Shown here: positions 1 through 7,712 of the stretch, one piece after another
How positions within the stretch are numbered: position 1 is the stretch's first letter
Layout of the letters: the number at the start of each line of letters is the position of its first letter
Assembly (NCBI GenBank): GCA_002732845.1
Contig: NVSZ01000005.1
Location: 45,926-58,533, forward strand
Direction of reading: 5' to 3'
DNA from: Rhodospirillaceae bacterium
GTDB taxonomy: Bacteria > Pseudomonadota > Alphaproteobacteria > Rhodospirillales > Magnetovibrionaceae
Length of the DNA: 12,608 nucleotides
Position numbers and translations under genes: made by a program
The notes under the pieces: model-generated
Databases searched by the model: none
Seen by the model: the letters and a program-made list of their open reading frames with translations, nothing else
Told to the model about the DNA's origin: nothing

Positions 1-415
1 TGGTAATATTTAAATCCTTACGCACCATAAAGCTTTGACCATCATAGTAATTGATGCTCGCCCAATTGAGATCTAACAAGGAATCGCGCATAAGCGTGTG
101 GGTGGTCGTGCGCGATAAAATATCAATATCATGCGATTGCAGGGCGGAAAGGCGGTTTTTTTGGGAAAGGGAGGTAAACTTGACTTTTTGGGCATCCCCC
201 AACACCGCCGCAGCAACCGCGCGGCACATGTCCACGTCCAGACCCGACCATTGGCCGTCTTCATCCGGGTTAGAAAAGCCCGGCAATCCATTGCTGACAC
301 CGCATTGAATATAGCCCTTTGCTTTCACATCCTCCAACGTTGAGGCATTCGCCACGGCGGAAAAGGCGATCAACGAAAGTATGGAAAGCGATAGTAAATC
401 CCGGCGCAACTTCAT
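1..415 (-). CDS. aapJ: General L-amino-acid ABC transporter periplasmic binding protein (AapJ/BztA-like), 5' part
   Basis: This is the first 138 codons of a gene that runs off the left edge. The product should be the periplasmic solute-binding subunit of an Aap/Bzt-type polar amino-acid ABC importer. Residues 1-24 form a classical signal peptide: a basic start (MKLRR), a hydrophobic core, and an A-N-A cleavage site before Ser25. The mature part begins TLEDVKAKGYIQCGV, followed by GLPGFSNPDEDGQWSG, LDVDMCRAVAAAVLGD and an S-x-L-Q-S-H-D-I-D-I-L-S-R stretch, then YYDGQSFMVRKD. These follow the AapJ/BztA family pattern closely. The ATG at 413-415 has an AAAGGGA element about ten bases upstream. 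The transporter's permease and ATPase genes would lie to the left, outside the window. The family call is confident; exact substrate range cannot be read from this part. Confidence 0.85.
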   Translation of the reverse strand, partial: MKLRRDLLSLSILSLIAFSAVANASTLEDVKAKGYIQCGVSNGLPGFSNPDEDGQWSGLDVDMCRAVAAAVLGDAQKVKFTSLSQKNRLSALQSHDIDILSRTTTHTLMRDSLLDLNWASINYYDGQSFMVRKDLNIT

Positions 416-619
416 TGTATATTTCCCTTTAGTCACTGTGTATTCGCTTTTAATGGATGGTGTTTTCGACAAAATTATCTCTAAATCGTAGAGTGTTCTC
501 AGAAGTTTTTAGATTGCGGCCCGGCCTGAGATGACCTTTGGCTCGGCGGCCCATTGATCTATCTGGATTAACAAGATCCATTCTTCTTGTCCCCCCTACT
601 GATGGTTCAGTGAGCCACT

Positions 620-644
620 GTATCGCACATCAAGTATCGCACAT
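620..644. repeat. Tandem 11-bp direct repeat GTATCGCACAT
   Basis: The sequence GTATCGCACAT occurs at 620-630 and again, without mismatch, at 634-644, separated by three bases (period 14). It lies in the long non-coding interval between two divergent genes. It could be a protein-binding site pair or a small duplication; nothing else in the window shows the same word. Confidence 0.6.
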
Positions 645-946
645 AATGTAGTAAATTAAGCGTATTGGGCACTATACTTACGTATTTATTTATATAACAC
701 TGCGACAGCCCTCACAAGGGGCAAGTAAATGCCACAACCTTCGGAAGTAAGTAGCCTTAATCAGCTACCCTCGCCACAAAAGGATGCTTGATTCGGTACG
801 ACTGCAGAGTCAAATTTCGGTGGTTACGTACTCCCGCAACCATCAACATCAAAGGCTTACATTAACTTTCTCGGCCGTTTTTATATTTTTGGAAGCAATG
901 CACAAGGGGGCAATGTCTGTGAGAAAAGGACGGCTTCGACAAAATG

Positions 947-976
947 TTGTGAACCTTTAGCATTGTTATGTATAAG
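947..976 (+). promoter_or_regulatory. Possible sigma-70-type promoter upstream of the helicase
   Basis: TTGTGA at 947-952 and TATAAG at 971-976 are separated by 18 bases, giving weak to moderate -35 and -10 matches about 120 bp upstream of the helicase start. This is a visual call only. Confidence 0.25.
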
Positions 977-1095
977 ATGCCTGCTGGTGTTTTACCTAGG
1001 GGATGCGACGTAAGGCTTTCCCCCAGCTCACGCCATTTTTTTCCTGCCCGCCCTTTCAAGGGCTACGGTTATCGACTGTTTGATATAGGCTTTCA

Positions 1096-2925
1096 ATGCA
1101 TCTCAGAAATTGGCAACAAAAAATCATCGATGACTTTCCGTCGATCATCCAAAAATACCGCAGATTTATCCTGAAAGCGCCAACGGGCGCTGGCAAGACC
1201 GTGCTGGCAAGTGAGATCGTAGAGCGATTTTATAAGAACCAGAAAATTATCGTGCTCTGCCACCGTCTCGTGCTGTTAGAGCAACTTGAAACGGCCCTAA
1301 GCCGAAAACACTCTGTCCGCAAGTTAACAGCTGCGGACACGGGTCCTGCGTTTGAGGGCTACGATATTTTGCTCTCGACCAATATGCGCGCCAAGGAGAT
1401 GTTGGCGGACGCCATATCCAAAGCCGACCTTATCATTGTGGACGAAGCGCATCGCGTATCGCCCAATGGGACGGCTTACAAACGGATTATCGATAATTTT
1501 AACGAAAACGGCAAACCCAACGCGCACTTCATTGGGCTAACGGCTTCGCCCGAGCGCATCACAAACGATCAGCGTGACCAGCTTAACCTAGCCTTTGACA
1601 CCATCATCGATTGCGCCAATATCGAAGACTTAATTGCAGAAGGTGTTTTGGTGCAGCCGGTCTATCGGCCCCATTTTGTGCACGATCTGAACCTCGACAG
1701 TATCGACATCAGTTCGGGTGATTTTCCCGTTACCAAACTGTCGCCCGCGATCATTAAATCATCCATGATCGATTATGCGACATGGAGTTATAACGAAGAG
1801 CGTTTGAAACTTTCTAAACCGATCTCGGCCTGGTTCTGTGCCGATATCAGCGTCGCCGAAGTCACGTTAAGCAAAATCCAAGAATTCGGCATCAGTGCCG
1901 CGATCATCACGGCGGGAACATCGATCAAGGAACGCATGGAACTGTTGGCCCGCCATGAAAGCGGTGAGATTGAAGCCATGGTCTCGGTGGGTGTATTGAC
2001 CGAAGGCTGGGACAATCCCTATTGCAACATCATCGTCCATCTTCGCCCAACCTTGTCGAAAGTTCTGTGGGGTCAGTCCGTTGGTCGTGGGCTACGTTCT
2101 GCTCCGGGCAAAGATAAATGTGTGATCATTGATGTGAGCTCGAACTGGAGCACATTCGGCCCGGTGGAAAAACTAGAATGGAGCCTGTGGAGCACACGCC
2201 GTTCCCATGTAAAATACATGAACAGGTTCAATTGGATTGGCAAACAACAAGACGGCGAGGAAGTCCACGATACCTATTTGCTGTGTAAAAATGAATTAGA
2301 GAACAAAATGCGCTGTTCTCATATTTATCGGAAAAACGCCTATAAGGACGACACCTGTCCTGTGTGTGGTACGTATGCTGCAACCGATATCTACAAGGAA
2401 CAAAAACTCGACAGTTCACTGAACGAAGGCGGTTTGCATCGTTTGTTCTTTGAACGTGCCCCACAGGTTTATGGTGAAATGAACCTGTCTGTTTGGGAAA
2501 GCCTTGGCGGTACGGCGTGGAAATCTGCAACCGACAAAGAAAAAGTGTTTCTTGGGTTCTGCATGGCTTTCGCAGAGGTGTCGGGTGATGAAACAAACTC
2601 GGAATCTGAATATTGGGATGCCGCCCTCGCCACAGAAGCGCACATCCGCGCACATCTGGTGAAGCATAAATTCTGGATTAAAAAACAGGAAGACTTTGAA
2701 TTATCACTCATTGCCGATGGTATGCTTGCGGGTAAACTGATCCGGACCTTACAGGCCCATTACGGGATATCTCTTTGCGGTATAGCCTTTCAAACGCACA
2801 CGCCCGCTGAAAATGAACGCAAATACCAAAAAGCGATCAAAATTGCCGAAAGGCTCGCGATGCTTGGTTGCTCTTCACAAGACAGCCTACCCTATTTCAA
2901 CGCCGCCGATCATTTGACAGCATGA
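1096..2925 (+). CDS. RadD-like superfamily II DNA/RNA helicase with zinc-finger-like segment
   Basis: This 609-residue protein has the full set of SF2 helicase motifs: an RNWQQ Q-motif-like start, Walker A APTGAGKT (28-35), DEAH box (D116-E-A-H119), motif III LTAS (148-151), motif V TEGWDNP (302-308) and motif VI QSVGRGLR (327-334). After the helicase core there is a C407-x-H409 ... C421-PV-C424 cluster, possibly with C397, that could bind zinc. Length and order (helicase core, then cysteine cluster, then a variable C-terminus) resemble E. coli RadD/YejH, a repair helicase of about 586 residues. The last 190 residues are unrecognised. The ATG at 1096 directly precedes the conserved N-terminus, but its ribosome site is weak (AGGC). 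The gene stands alone between two non-coding stretches, so it could be housekeeping repair or part of an accessory or phage-derived region; neither is proven. Confidence 0.8.
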   Translation: MHLRNWQQKIIDDFPSIIQKYRRFILKAPTGAGKTVLASEIVERFYKNQKIIVLCHRLVLLEQLETALSRKHSVRKLTAADTGPAFEGYDILLSTNMRAKEMLADAISKADLIIVDEAHRVSPNGTAYKRIIDNFNENGKPNAHFIGLTASPERITNDQRDQLNLAFDTIIDCANIEDLIAEGVLVQPVYRPHFVHDLNLDSIDISSGDFPVTKLSPAIIKSSMIDYATWSYNEERLKLSKPISAWFCADISVAEVTLSKIQEFGISAAIITAGTSIKERMELLARHESGEIEAMVSVGVLTEGWDNPYCNIIVHLRPTLSKVLWGQSVGRGLRSAPGKDKCVIIDVSSNWSTFGPVEKLEWSLWSTRRSHVKYMNRFNWIGKQQDGEEVHDTYLLCKNELENKMRCSHIYRKNAYKDDTCPVCGTYAATDIYKEQKLDSSLNEGGLHRLFFERAPQVYGEMNLSVWESLGGTAWKSATDKEKVFLGFCMAFAEVSGDETNSESEYWDAALATEAHIRAHLVKHKFWIKKQEDFELSLIADGMLAGKLIRTLQAHYGISLCGIAFQTHTPAENERKYQKAIKIAERLAMLGCSSQDSLPYFNAADHLTA

Positions 2926-2986
2926 TCGATTGCAACTGAGCCTTTGCCATCATGCTGACCGACATAAAACAACAGAGTCCGTTAAG

Positions 2987-3014
2987 GGGCAGAACCAGAC
3001 GTGAGGTTCTGCCC
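2987..3014 (+). terminator. Strong hairpin after the helicase gene
   Basis: GGGCAGAACC (2987-2996) and GGTTCTGCCC (3005-3014) form a perfect 10-bp stem with an 8-base loop, about 60 bp after the helicase stop. There is no clear T-run after the stem on either strand, so this is a terminator-like or RNA-stabilising hairpin, not a textbook intrinsic terminator. Confidence 0.45.
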
Positions 3015-3084
3015 AACTCTAAAATCCCTGCTGTTCGCCAATAACAGAAGTTGCGTTTGTGTTGTGCATCTATCAGAATGTGAT

Positions 3085-3112
3085 TTGATCGGCATAAGAC
3101 GCCGACAATAAG
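3085..3112 (+). promoter_or_regulatory. Possible promoter for senC
   Basis: TTGATC (3085-3090) and AATAAG (3107-3112) are 16 bases apart and lie about 40 bp upstream of the senC ATG, downstream of the helicase hairpin. Each box matches four of six consensus positions. It is the best placed candidate I see in this gap. Confidence 0.25.
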
Positions 3113-3154
3113 TACGTTAATCTTCCATCTGAATTGCTACTCATAGTAGGTTTT

Positions 3155-5434
3155 ATGAAATCCAGCCAAAGCGCCATTGTCAAAGACCTTGTTCTCGTCG
3201 GTGGCGGCCATAGTCATGTCATCGTGCTTAAGAAATTTGCCATGAACCCGTTGCCCGGCGTTCGCCTAACGGTTATCGCGCGCGACGTCGATACGCCTTA
3301 TTCCGGTATGCTGCCGGGCTTTGTGGCCGGTCATTATGAATTTGATGACGTGCATATTGACCTGCGCCCCCTCTGCCAATTCGCCGGGGCGCGCCTTTAT
3401 CACGATGAAGCGACGTTGCTAAACTTGCAGGACAAGCAGGTCATCTGCAAGGGGCGCCCGGCCGTTTCCTATGATGTGCTGTCGGTCAATATTGGCTCGA
3501 CTCCTGGTTTTATGGGCATCGCCGGGGCCGAGAATTTCACCACACCCGTCAAGCCAATCAACACCTTTATCAATCGTTGGCACCAATTGGTCGAGCGTGT
3601 GCTGGCTCATCCGGGTTGCCACCGGATCGGTGTCGTCGGCGCTGGGGCTGGCGGCGTAGAGCTGTTGCTTGCGATGCAATTTCGGCTGAAGAGCCTGCTC
3701 GCCGAACAAGGACGGACCACCGATAGCCTCGAGTTCCACCTGATTTGCAGGTCGCAAACCATATTGCCTGACTTCGGCGTCGGTTTGCAACGCCGCGTTG
3801 GGCGGGTTCTATCGGCGCGCGGCGTGCACGTTCACACCAACGCCGAAGCCGAAAACGTGGCCCAAGGTGCCCTCACAATGAGGGGCGGCAAGACCATCGA
3901 ATTGGATGAAATCTTATGGGTCACCGCGGCCGGTGCGCCGTCGTGGCTTCGCCAATCGGGTCTGGCTGTCGATGCGGCCGGGTTTATTGAAGTTCAAGAC
4001 ACTTTGCAATCAATGTCTCACCCGGACGTCTTCGCCGCCGGAGATATTGCAGCCGTGGTCAATCATCCTCGGCCAAAAGCCGGTGTCTTTGCGGTTCGTC
4101 AGGGGCCGCCGCTGGCCGATAACCTGCGCCGCGTACTGATCGGTCAGTCGCCCCGTGCTTTTACGCCGCAAAAAAACGTTCTGGCTTTGATCAGTACCGG
4201 CGACAAATATGGCATCGCTTCAAGGTGGGGAAGGGCGATCGGGGGCAAATGGGTGTGGACGTGGAAAGACCGCATCGACCGTAATTTTATGCGTAAGTTT
4301 AACGAGCTTCCTGAGATGGCCCCCGAACAGGCGGTTGCGCTGAACCCCGGGCTTGCTGATCAGGCGACCCTCAATGATATTTCCGCCGTTGCCATGCGCT
4401 GCGGTGGCTGTGGGGCCAAGGTCGGGGCCAATGTCTTGACCCGCGCCTTGGCCGATCTGGAACCGGTCGCCAACGCAGATGTTCTGGTTGGCCTTCATGC
4501 CCCGGACGACGCCGCTGTCGTGCAAATTCCCCCCGGCAAGGTGATGGTGCACACTGTTGATTACTTCCGCTCCTTTATTGATGATCCTTACATCTTTGGA
4601 CAAGTCGCCGCGAACCATGCCTTGAGCGACATCTTCGCCATGGGTGCCGTTGCTCAATCTGCGTTGGCCATTGCCACCGTTCCCTACGGCTTGGAAGCCA
4701 AGGTCGAGGCCACGTTGCGCGAAATGATGAGCGGCGCGATGGAGGTCCTTAATGACGCTGGTGCGACATTGGTCGGTGGCCATACCAGTGAAGGGCCAGA
4801 ACTGGCGCTGGGGTTTTCTGTTAACGGCTTAGCCGACCCGGATGCCATTCTTCAAAAGGGCGGCATGGCCCAAGGCGATATCTTAATTCTCACCAAGGCG
4901 CTCGGCACGGGGACTTTGTTTGCCGCCGACATGCAACATTGTGCCAAGGGACGGTGGATCGACGGTGCCGTGAAGTCCATGGTTCAGTCAAATCGCTTGG
5001 CCGCGGACTGTGTGTTCAACTTTGGTGCCAGCGCGTGTACGGACATCACCGGGTTCGGTTTGTTGGGCCATACGGTGGAAATGACCAAGGCTTCCGGCGT
5101 TGACGTTGAAATTGATTTGGATGCCTTGCCAATTTTGGACGGTGCCCAAGATACGGTCCGTCTTGGAATTTTAAGCTCACTGCAGCCTGCGAATATCCGG
5201 CTGCGTCGGGGCATCAGAAATCTTGAAGAGATGAAAAACCACGAACGCTATCCGCTGATTTTCGATCCGCAAACATCCGGCGGACTTTTGGCCAGCCTGC
5301 CCGCTGAGAAAGCCCAATCGTGCCTGCAGGCGTTGCATGAATTAGGGTACAGCAAAGCCGCCATCGTTGGCCGGGTGACTGCTGAAAGTAATCATCTGGA
5401 ACCGGTTACGCTGGTCTCGCAATTGAATTTATAA
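3155..5434 (+). CDS. senC: Selenide, water dikinase (SenC/SelD type) with N-terminal FAD/NAD(P) oxidoreductase domain
   Basis: This 759-residue fusion should make selenophosphate from selenide and ATP in the cytoplasm. Residues 1 to about 390 are a pyridine nucleotide-disulfide oxidoreductase domain: FAD-binding GGGHSH (16-21), NAD(P)-binding GAGAGG (162-167) and FAAGDIA (293-299). This is the family known as an N-terminal partner of SelD; its exact role is not established. Residues from about 400 are SelD: the active-site segment C416-GG-C419-GA-K422, where C419 and K422 match Cys17 and Lys20 of E. coli SelD, then DDAAV, VDYF, NHALSDIFAMGA, VGGHTSEGPE and DPQTSGGLLA. The catalytic residue is cysteine, not selenocysteine. 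The ATG at 3155 has a nearby AGTAGG ribosome site; a TTG at 3134 would add seven hydrophobic residues. Placement beside senB and senA supports the SenC role, and it may also supply MnmH. The stop overlaps the convergent senB by 29 bp. Confidence 0.92.
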   Translation: MKSSQSAIVKDLVLVGGGHSHVIVLKKFAMNPLPGVRLTVIARDVDTPYSGMLPGFVAGHYEFDDVHIDLRPLCQFAGARLYHDEATLLNLQDKQVICKGRPAVSYDVLSVNIGSTPGFMGIAGAENFTTPVKPINTFINRWHQLVERVLAHPGCHRIGVVGAGAGGVELLLAMQFRLKSLLAEQGRTTDSLEFHLICRSQTILPDFGVGLQRRVGRVLSARGVHVHTNAEAENVAQGALTMRGGKTIELDEILWVTAAGAPSWLRQSGLAVDAAGFIEVQDTLQSMSHPDVFAAGDIAAVVNHPRPKAGVFAVRQGPPLADNLRRVLIGQSPRAFTPQKNVLALISTGDKYGIASRWGRAIGGKWVWTWKDRIDRNFMRKFNELPEMAPEQAVALNPGLADQATLNDISAVAMRCGGCGAKVGANVLTRALADLEPVANADVLVGLHAPDDAAVVQIPPGKVMVHTVDYFRSFIDDPYIFGQVAANHALSDIFAMGAVAQSALAIATVPYGLEAKVEATLREMMSGAMEVLNDAGATLVGGHTSEGPELALGFSVNGLADPDAILQKGGMAQGDILILTKALGTGTLFAADMQHCAKGRWIDGAVKSMVQSNRLAADCVFNFGASACTDITGFGLLGHTVEMTKASGVDVEIDLDALPILDGAQDTVRLGILSSLQPANIRLRRGIRNLEEMKNHERYPLIFDPQTSGGLLASLPAEKAQSCLQALHELGYSKAAIVGRVTAESNHLEPVTLVSQLNL

Positions 5435-6368
5435 TGCGCAACAAAGCTTTCTGCTCATGGGCGGGCTCGAATTTTGCTTTTAACATCTGGCCATGACGGG
5501 TCAGCGTCTCAAGGAATGCTGCATCTGTTTCGGCGCGGTCCAGCAAATGCGCCAATTGGGCCTCATCACCAACCGGATAATAGCCGGGGTAATCGTCGCC
5601 CAATAAGCCTACGTTGCCGGCAATGTCGCTGGCGATGATCGGCACATCCGCGACGATGGCTTCGGAAATTACATTTGCGCCGCCTTCCTGTGTGGAGCTG
5701 ATCACCATTAATCTGGTTTTCGACAATTCGCGCCGTACCCGCCATCCCGGCACTTCGCCCTGCCAATGATAGCGCGGGTTGTTGGTCATTTCGGCGTTGG
5801 CTTGCGTGTGGAAGTCTGGGGTGGTGGCCTTGCCCAAATGGATCACCCGAATACGCGAGGACGGCGGCAAAAGCCGAGCCGCCAGCGCCGTTCTAAAGGG
5901 ATCTTTTTCGTCCCGCAGGTGGCCGATAACACAAATGTCGAAGTTTTTTTGTGCCGGGTGCCGGGGGCTTGCTAAAGGCATGGCCGATTGGCGAATCACA
6001 TGAAGCTTGCCACGAAGCGCCAGCGGAAGCTCCTTGCCAATAAGGTCGTGCAGGCAAATCAGCACGTCGGCCATTTCCATCGAGCGAAGCGTAGTTTTGG
6101 GCTGGGTTTTCAAGAACGTATTGATGTCGGTTCCACCGAGGCCAACCACCAGCGGTCCGTCCGAAAAACGCGCCCGATAGCGTTTGATCGCCGGGGCGCT
6201 GTGCCAGGCGTGAATGGCGATCATTAAATCTGTGTCTTCGCCGTTATAGTCGACTTCGACACGCACCCGGTGACCGCCGGTGCGCAATATCTTGGCCCAA
6301 CGCAGCGCTGTTGTGCGATTGCCGCTTTTAGAGTATTTTTTGGCTGGCGTGATCAGACTAATTTTCAC
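5406..6368 (-). CDS. senB: Selenosugar synthase SenB (GT4-like glycosyltransferase)
   Basis: The 320-residue product matches the SenB family, earlier known only as a putative glycosyltransferase family. SenB uses selenophosphate and a UDP-sugar to form a carbon-selenium bond, giving a selenosugar. Visible features are an N-terminal GNRTTALRWA segment (16-25), GLGGTDIN (76-83), GHLRDEKDPFR (149-159), and a GT-B C-terminal domain with an E-x7-E motif in EGGANVISE (E228 and E236), followed by DYPGYYPVGD (259-268). The start is GTG at 6366-6368, supported by a strong GGAGG ribosome site seven bases away. It is on the opposite strand from the other sen genes: its 3' end overlaps senC by 29 bp and its start is 28 bp from senA. 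Family call is strong; the sugar donor cannot be read from sequence. Confidence 0.9.
   Translation of the reverse strand: MKISLITPAKKYSKSGNRTTALRWAKILRTGGHRVRVEVDYNGEDTDLMIAIHAWHSAPAIKRYRARFSDGPLVVGLGGTDINTFLKTQPKTTLRSMEMADVLICLHDLIGKELPLALRGKLHVIRQSAMPLASPRHPAQKNFDICVIGHLRDEKDPFRTALAARLLPPSSRIRVIHLGKATTPDFHTQANAEMTNNPRYHWQGEVPGWRVRRELSKTRLMVISSTQEGGANVISEAIVADVPIIASDIAGNVGLLGDDYPGYYPVGDEAQLAHLLDRAETDAAFLETLTRHGQMLKAKFEPAHEQKALLRIINSIARPA
6311..6339 (+). promoter_or_regulatory. Possible senA promoter lying inside senB
   Basis: TTGTGC (6311-6316) and TATTTT (6334-6339) are 17 bases apart on the plus strand, within the first codons of senB read on the other strand. Because senA and senB start only 28 bp apart, a senA promoter would have to lie inside senB, and this is the best candidate I see. 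The matches are weak. Confidence 0.22.
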
Positions 6369-6396
6369 TTAACATCCTCCAAAATCAGGATACCGT
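6369..6396. promoter_or_regulatory. 28-bp divergent gap holding both ribosome binding sites of senB and senA
   Basis: The gap between the senB GTG (6366-6368, minus strand) and the senA ATG (6397) is just 28 bases. It carries the senB ribosome site (CCTCC at 6376-6380, read as GGAGG on the minus strand, seven bases from its start) and the senA site (CAGGA at 6386-6390, six bases from its start). There is no room for promoters here, so each gene's 5' leader must be transcribed from within its neighbour. Confidence 0.75.
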
Positions 6397-7710
6397 ATGA
6401 CCGTTCCAATCACCACCGCACAAATCATTGAAAATATGCAAGATGCCCGGAACCGAACTTTGGAACTGATCGGTGACCTGAGTGACGAGCAACTCATGGG
6501 GCCTAAGCTGCCAATCGTTAACCCGATGCGCTGGGAAATTGCCCATGTTGCCTATTTCTACGAATTTTTTATTCTGCGCCAACTGTATGGCATGGAGTCC
6601 GTTCTGGGGGCGCGCGCCGACCAGCTTTACGATTCCATCGCCGTTGCTCATGACTTGCGCTGGGATCTTCCGCTGTTGGACCGGGGCGAGACATTGTCTT
6701 ACATGCAGGCGGTCTTCGAGCTATTGGTCGAGCGACTAGATGGCCATATGGCGACAGAGCAAGACAGCTTTATCTATCAGTTTGGCATCTTCCATGAAGA
6801 TATGCACACCGAAGCTTTCTTGTGGGCGCGTCAAACGTTGGCCTACCCGACGCCTAAGTTGGCCAACGCGGCTGATGTTTCGACGGAACGAAAAGCTGGC
6901 TCGTATGCTGGCTGGGCCCACGTTCCGGGCGGGACATTTTACTTAGGCGCATCCAAAAACGCGCCGTTCCTGTTCGACAATGAAAAATGGGCGCACCCGG
7001 TGATCCTCAAATCCTTCGAGATTGCAAAGGCCCCCGTCACCAACGGCGCGTTTCAAGCCTTTGTCGATGAAGGCGGCTATCACCAAGAGGCCTTTTGGGA
7101 TGCGCAAGGTTGGGCATGGCGCACGGAAGCTGGCGCGGAGTATCCGGTCTATTGGCAACCAGATGGCCCTGCCAATTGGCTGGTGAGACGGTTTGATCGG
7201 ACCTTAAAGCTGCCCGTGCATGAACCCATTATTCATGTGAATTGGCATGAAGCCAACGCCTATTGCCGTTGGGCCGGGGTGCGCTTGCCGACGGAAGCCG
7301 AATGGGAAGCGGCAGCTCTGGGCGAAGCCGACAGCGACGGCAAGCTGGCCACAACTAAACGGCGCTACCCTTGGGGGGACAGCTTGCCAGATACCACACG
7401 CGCGAATTTAGATGCTCGGGCTTTGGGTCCCGTTGACGTGGCGGCCCTAGGGCATGGTGACAGCGCGTTTGGATGTCGACAGATGCTTGGCAACGTCTGG
7501 GAATGGACGGCCGACACGTTTGAGGCTTATCCGGGATTCAAGGCGGATGCCTATAAGGAATATTCAGACATGTTATTTGGCGATACCAAAGTGCTGCGCG
7601 GTGGCGCATGGACCACACGGGGGCGCATGGTTCACGGCACTTATCGAAACTATTTTCCGGCCCATCGTCGCGACGTGTTCGGTGGATTTCGCACATGTCG
7701 GGTGACTTGA
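6397..7710 (+). CDS. senA: Selenoneine synthase SenA (EgtB-like nonheme iron sulfoxide-synthase family)
   Basis: This 437-residue protein has the two-domain EgtB architecture. The N-terminal DinB-like domain carries the likely iron ligands H50 (in WEIAHVAYFYE) and the H133-EDM-H137-T-E139 motif. The C-terminal formylglycine-generating-enzyme-like domain runs from about residue 172 and shows VNWHEANAYCRWAG (281-294), RLPTEAEWE (296-304), GNVWEWTAD (365-373), LRGGAW (400-405) and GGFRTCRV near the end. EgtB enzymes join hercynine to a sulfur donor with O2; SenA instead uses a selenosugar to make the C-Se bond of selenoneine. The choice of SenA over EgtB rests mainly on the adjacent senB and senC and on the absence of egtA, egtC or egtE nearby. 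The ATG has a CAGGA ribosome site six bases upstream. egtD follows after two bases, so they are probably translationally coupled. Confidence 0.88.
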   Translation: MTVPITTAQIIENMQDARNRTLELIGDLSDEQLMGPKLPIVNPMRWEIAHVAYFYEFFILRQLYGMESVLGARADQLYDSIAVAHDLRWDLPLLDRGETLSYMQAVFELLVERLDGHMATEQDSFIYQFGIFHEDMHTEAFLWARQTLAYPTPKLANAADVSTERKAGSYAGWAHVPGGTFYLGASKNAPFLFDNEKWAHPVILKSFEIAKAPVTNGAFQAFVDEGGYHQEAFWDAQGWAWRTEAGAEYPVYWQPDGPANWLVRRFDRTLKLPVHEPIIHVNWHEANAYCRWAGVRLPTEAEWEAAALGEADSDGKLATTKRRYPWGDSLPDTTRANLDARALGPVDVAALGHGDSAFGCRQMLGNVWEWTADTFEAYPGFKADAYKEYSDMLFGDTKVLRGGAWTTRGRMVHGTYRNYFPAHRRDVFGGFRTCRVT

Positions 7711-7712
7711 TC

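Larger units (their letters stand above)
416..1095. other. Long non-coding interval with no convincing gene
   Basis: About 680 bp separate the divergent AapJ-like gene and the helicase. Reading both strands, I see only short ORFs with no recognisable family. Part of the interval near 640-710 is AT-rich and part near 700-860 has small hairpins, for example GGCA/TGCC at 719-732. A perfect 11-base direct repeat lies at 620-644 and a weak promoter-like element at 947-976. There is no tRNA, rRNA or recognised riboswitch. The length is unusual for a compact bacterial genome, so decayed mobile DNA or an unrecognised RNA is possible. Confidence 0.6.

Noticed and set aside
757..849. A 30-codon minus-strand ORF starting MLMVAGVRNHRNL in the long interval
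   Set aside because: No ribosome site, no recognised family and very short; could be chance or a relic, so not listed as a gene.
862..1174. Two overlapping ORFs of 65 and 68 codons (862-1059 minus, 968-1174 plus)
   Set aside because: Low-complexity composition, opposite strands over the same bases, and the plus one overlaps the start of the well-supported helicase in another frame.
3134..3154. TTG start extending senC by seven residues
   Set aside because: The ATG at 3155 has a close AGTAGG ribosome site and leads directly into the FAD-binding motif; the extra residues add nothing conserved.
4388..4414. Possible selenocysteine (in-frame TGA) at the SenC active site
   Set aside because: The codons at the active site are TGC and TGT (cysteine) and the frame contains no internal TGA.
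4220..4783. A 187-codon minus-strand ORF inside senC
   Set aside because: It is the antisense shadow of the highly conserved SelD domain, with no family signal of its own.
7608..7712. An extended egtD start giving 362 residues
   Set aside because: The extra 35 residues are the out-of-frame reading of the conserved senA C-terminus; the 327-residue form fits the family length.
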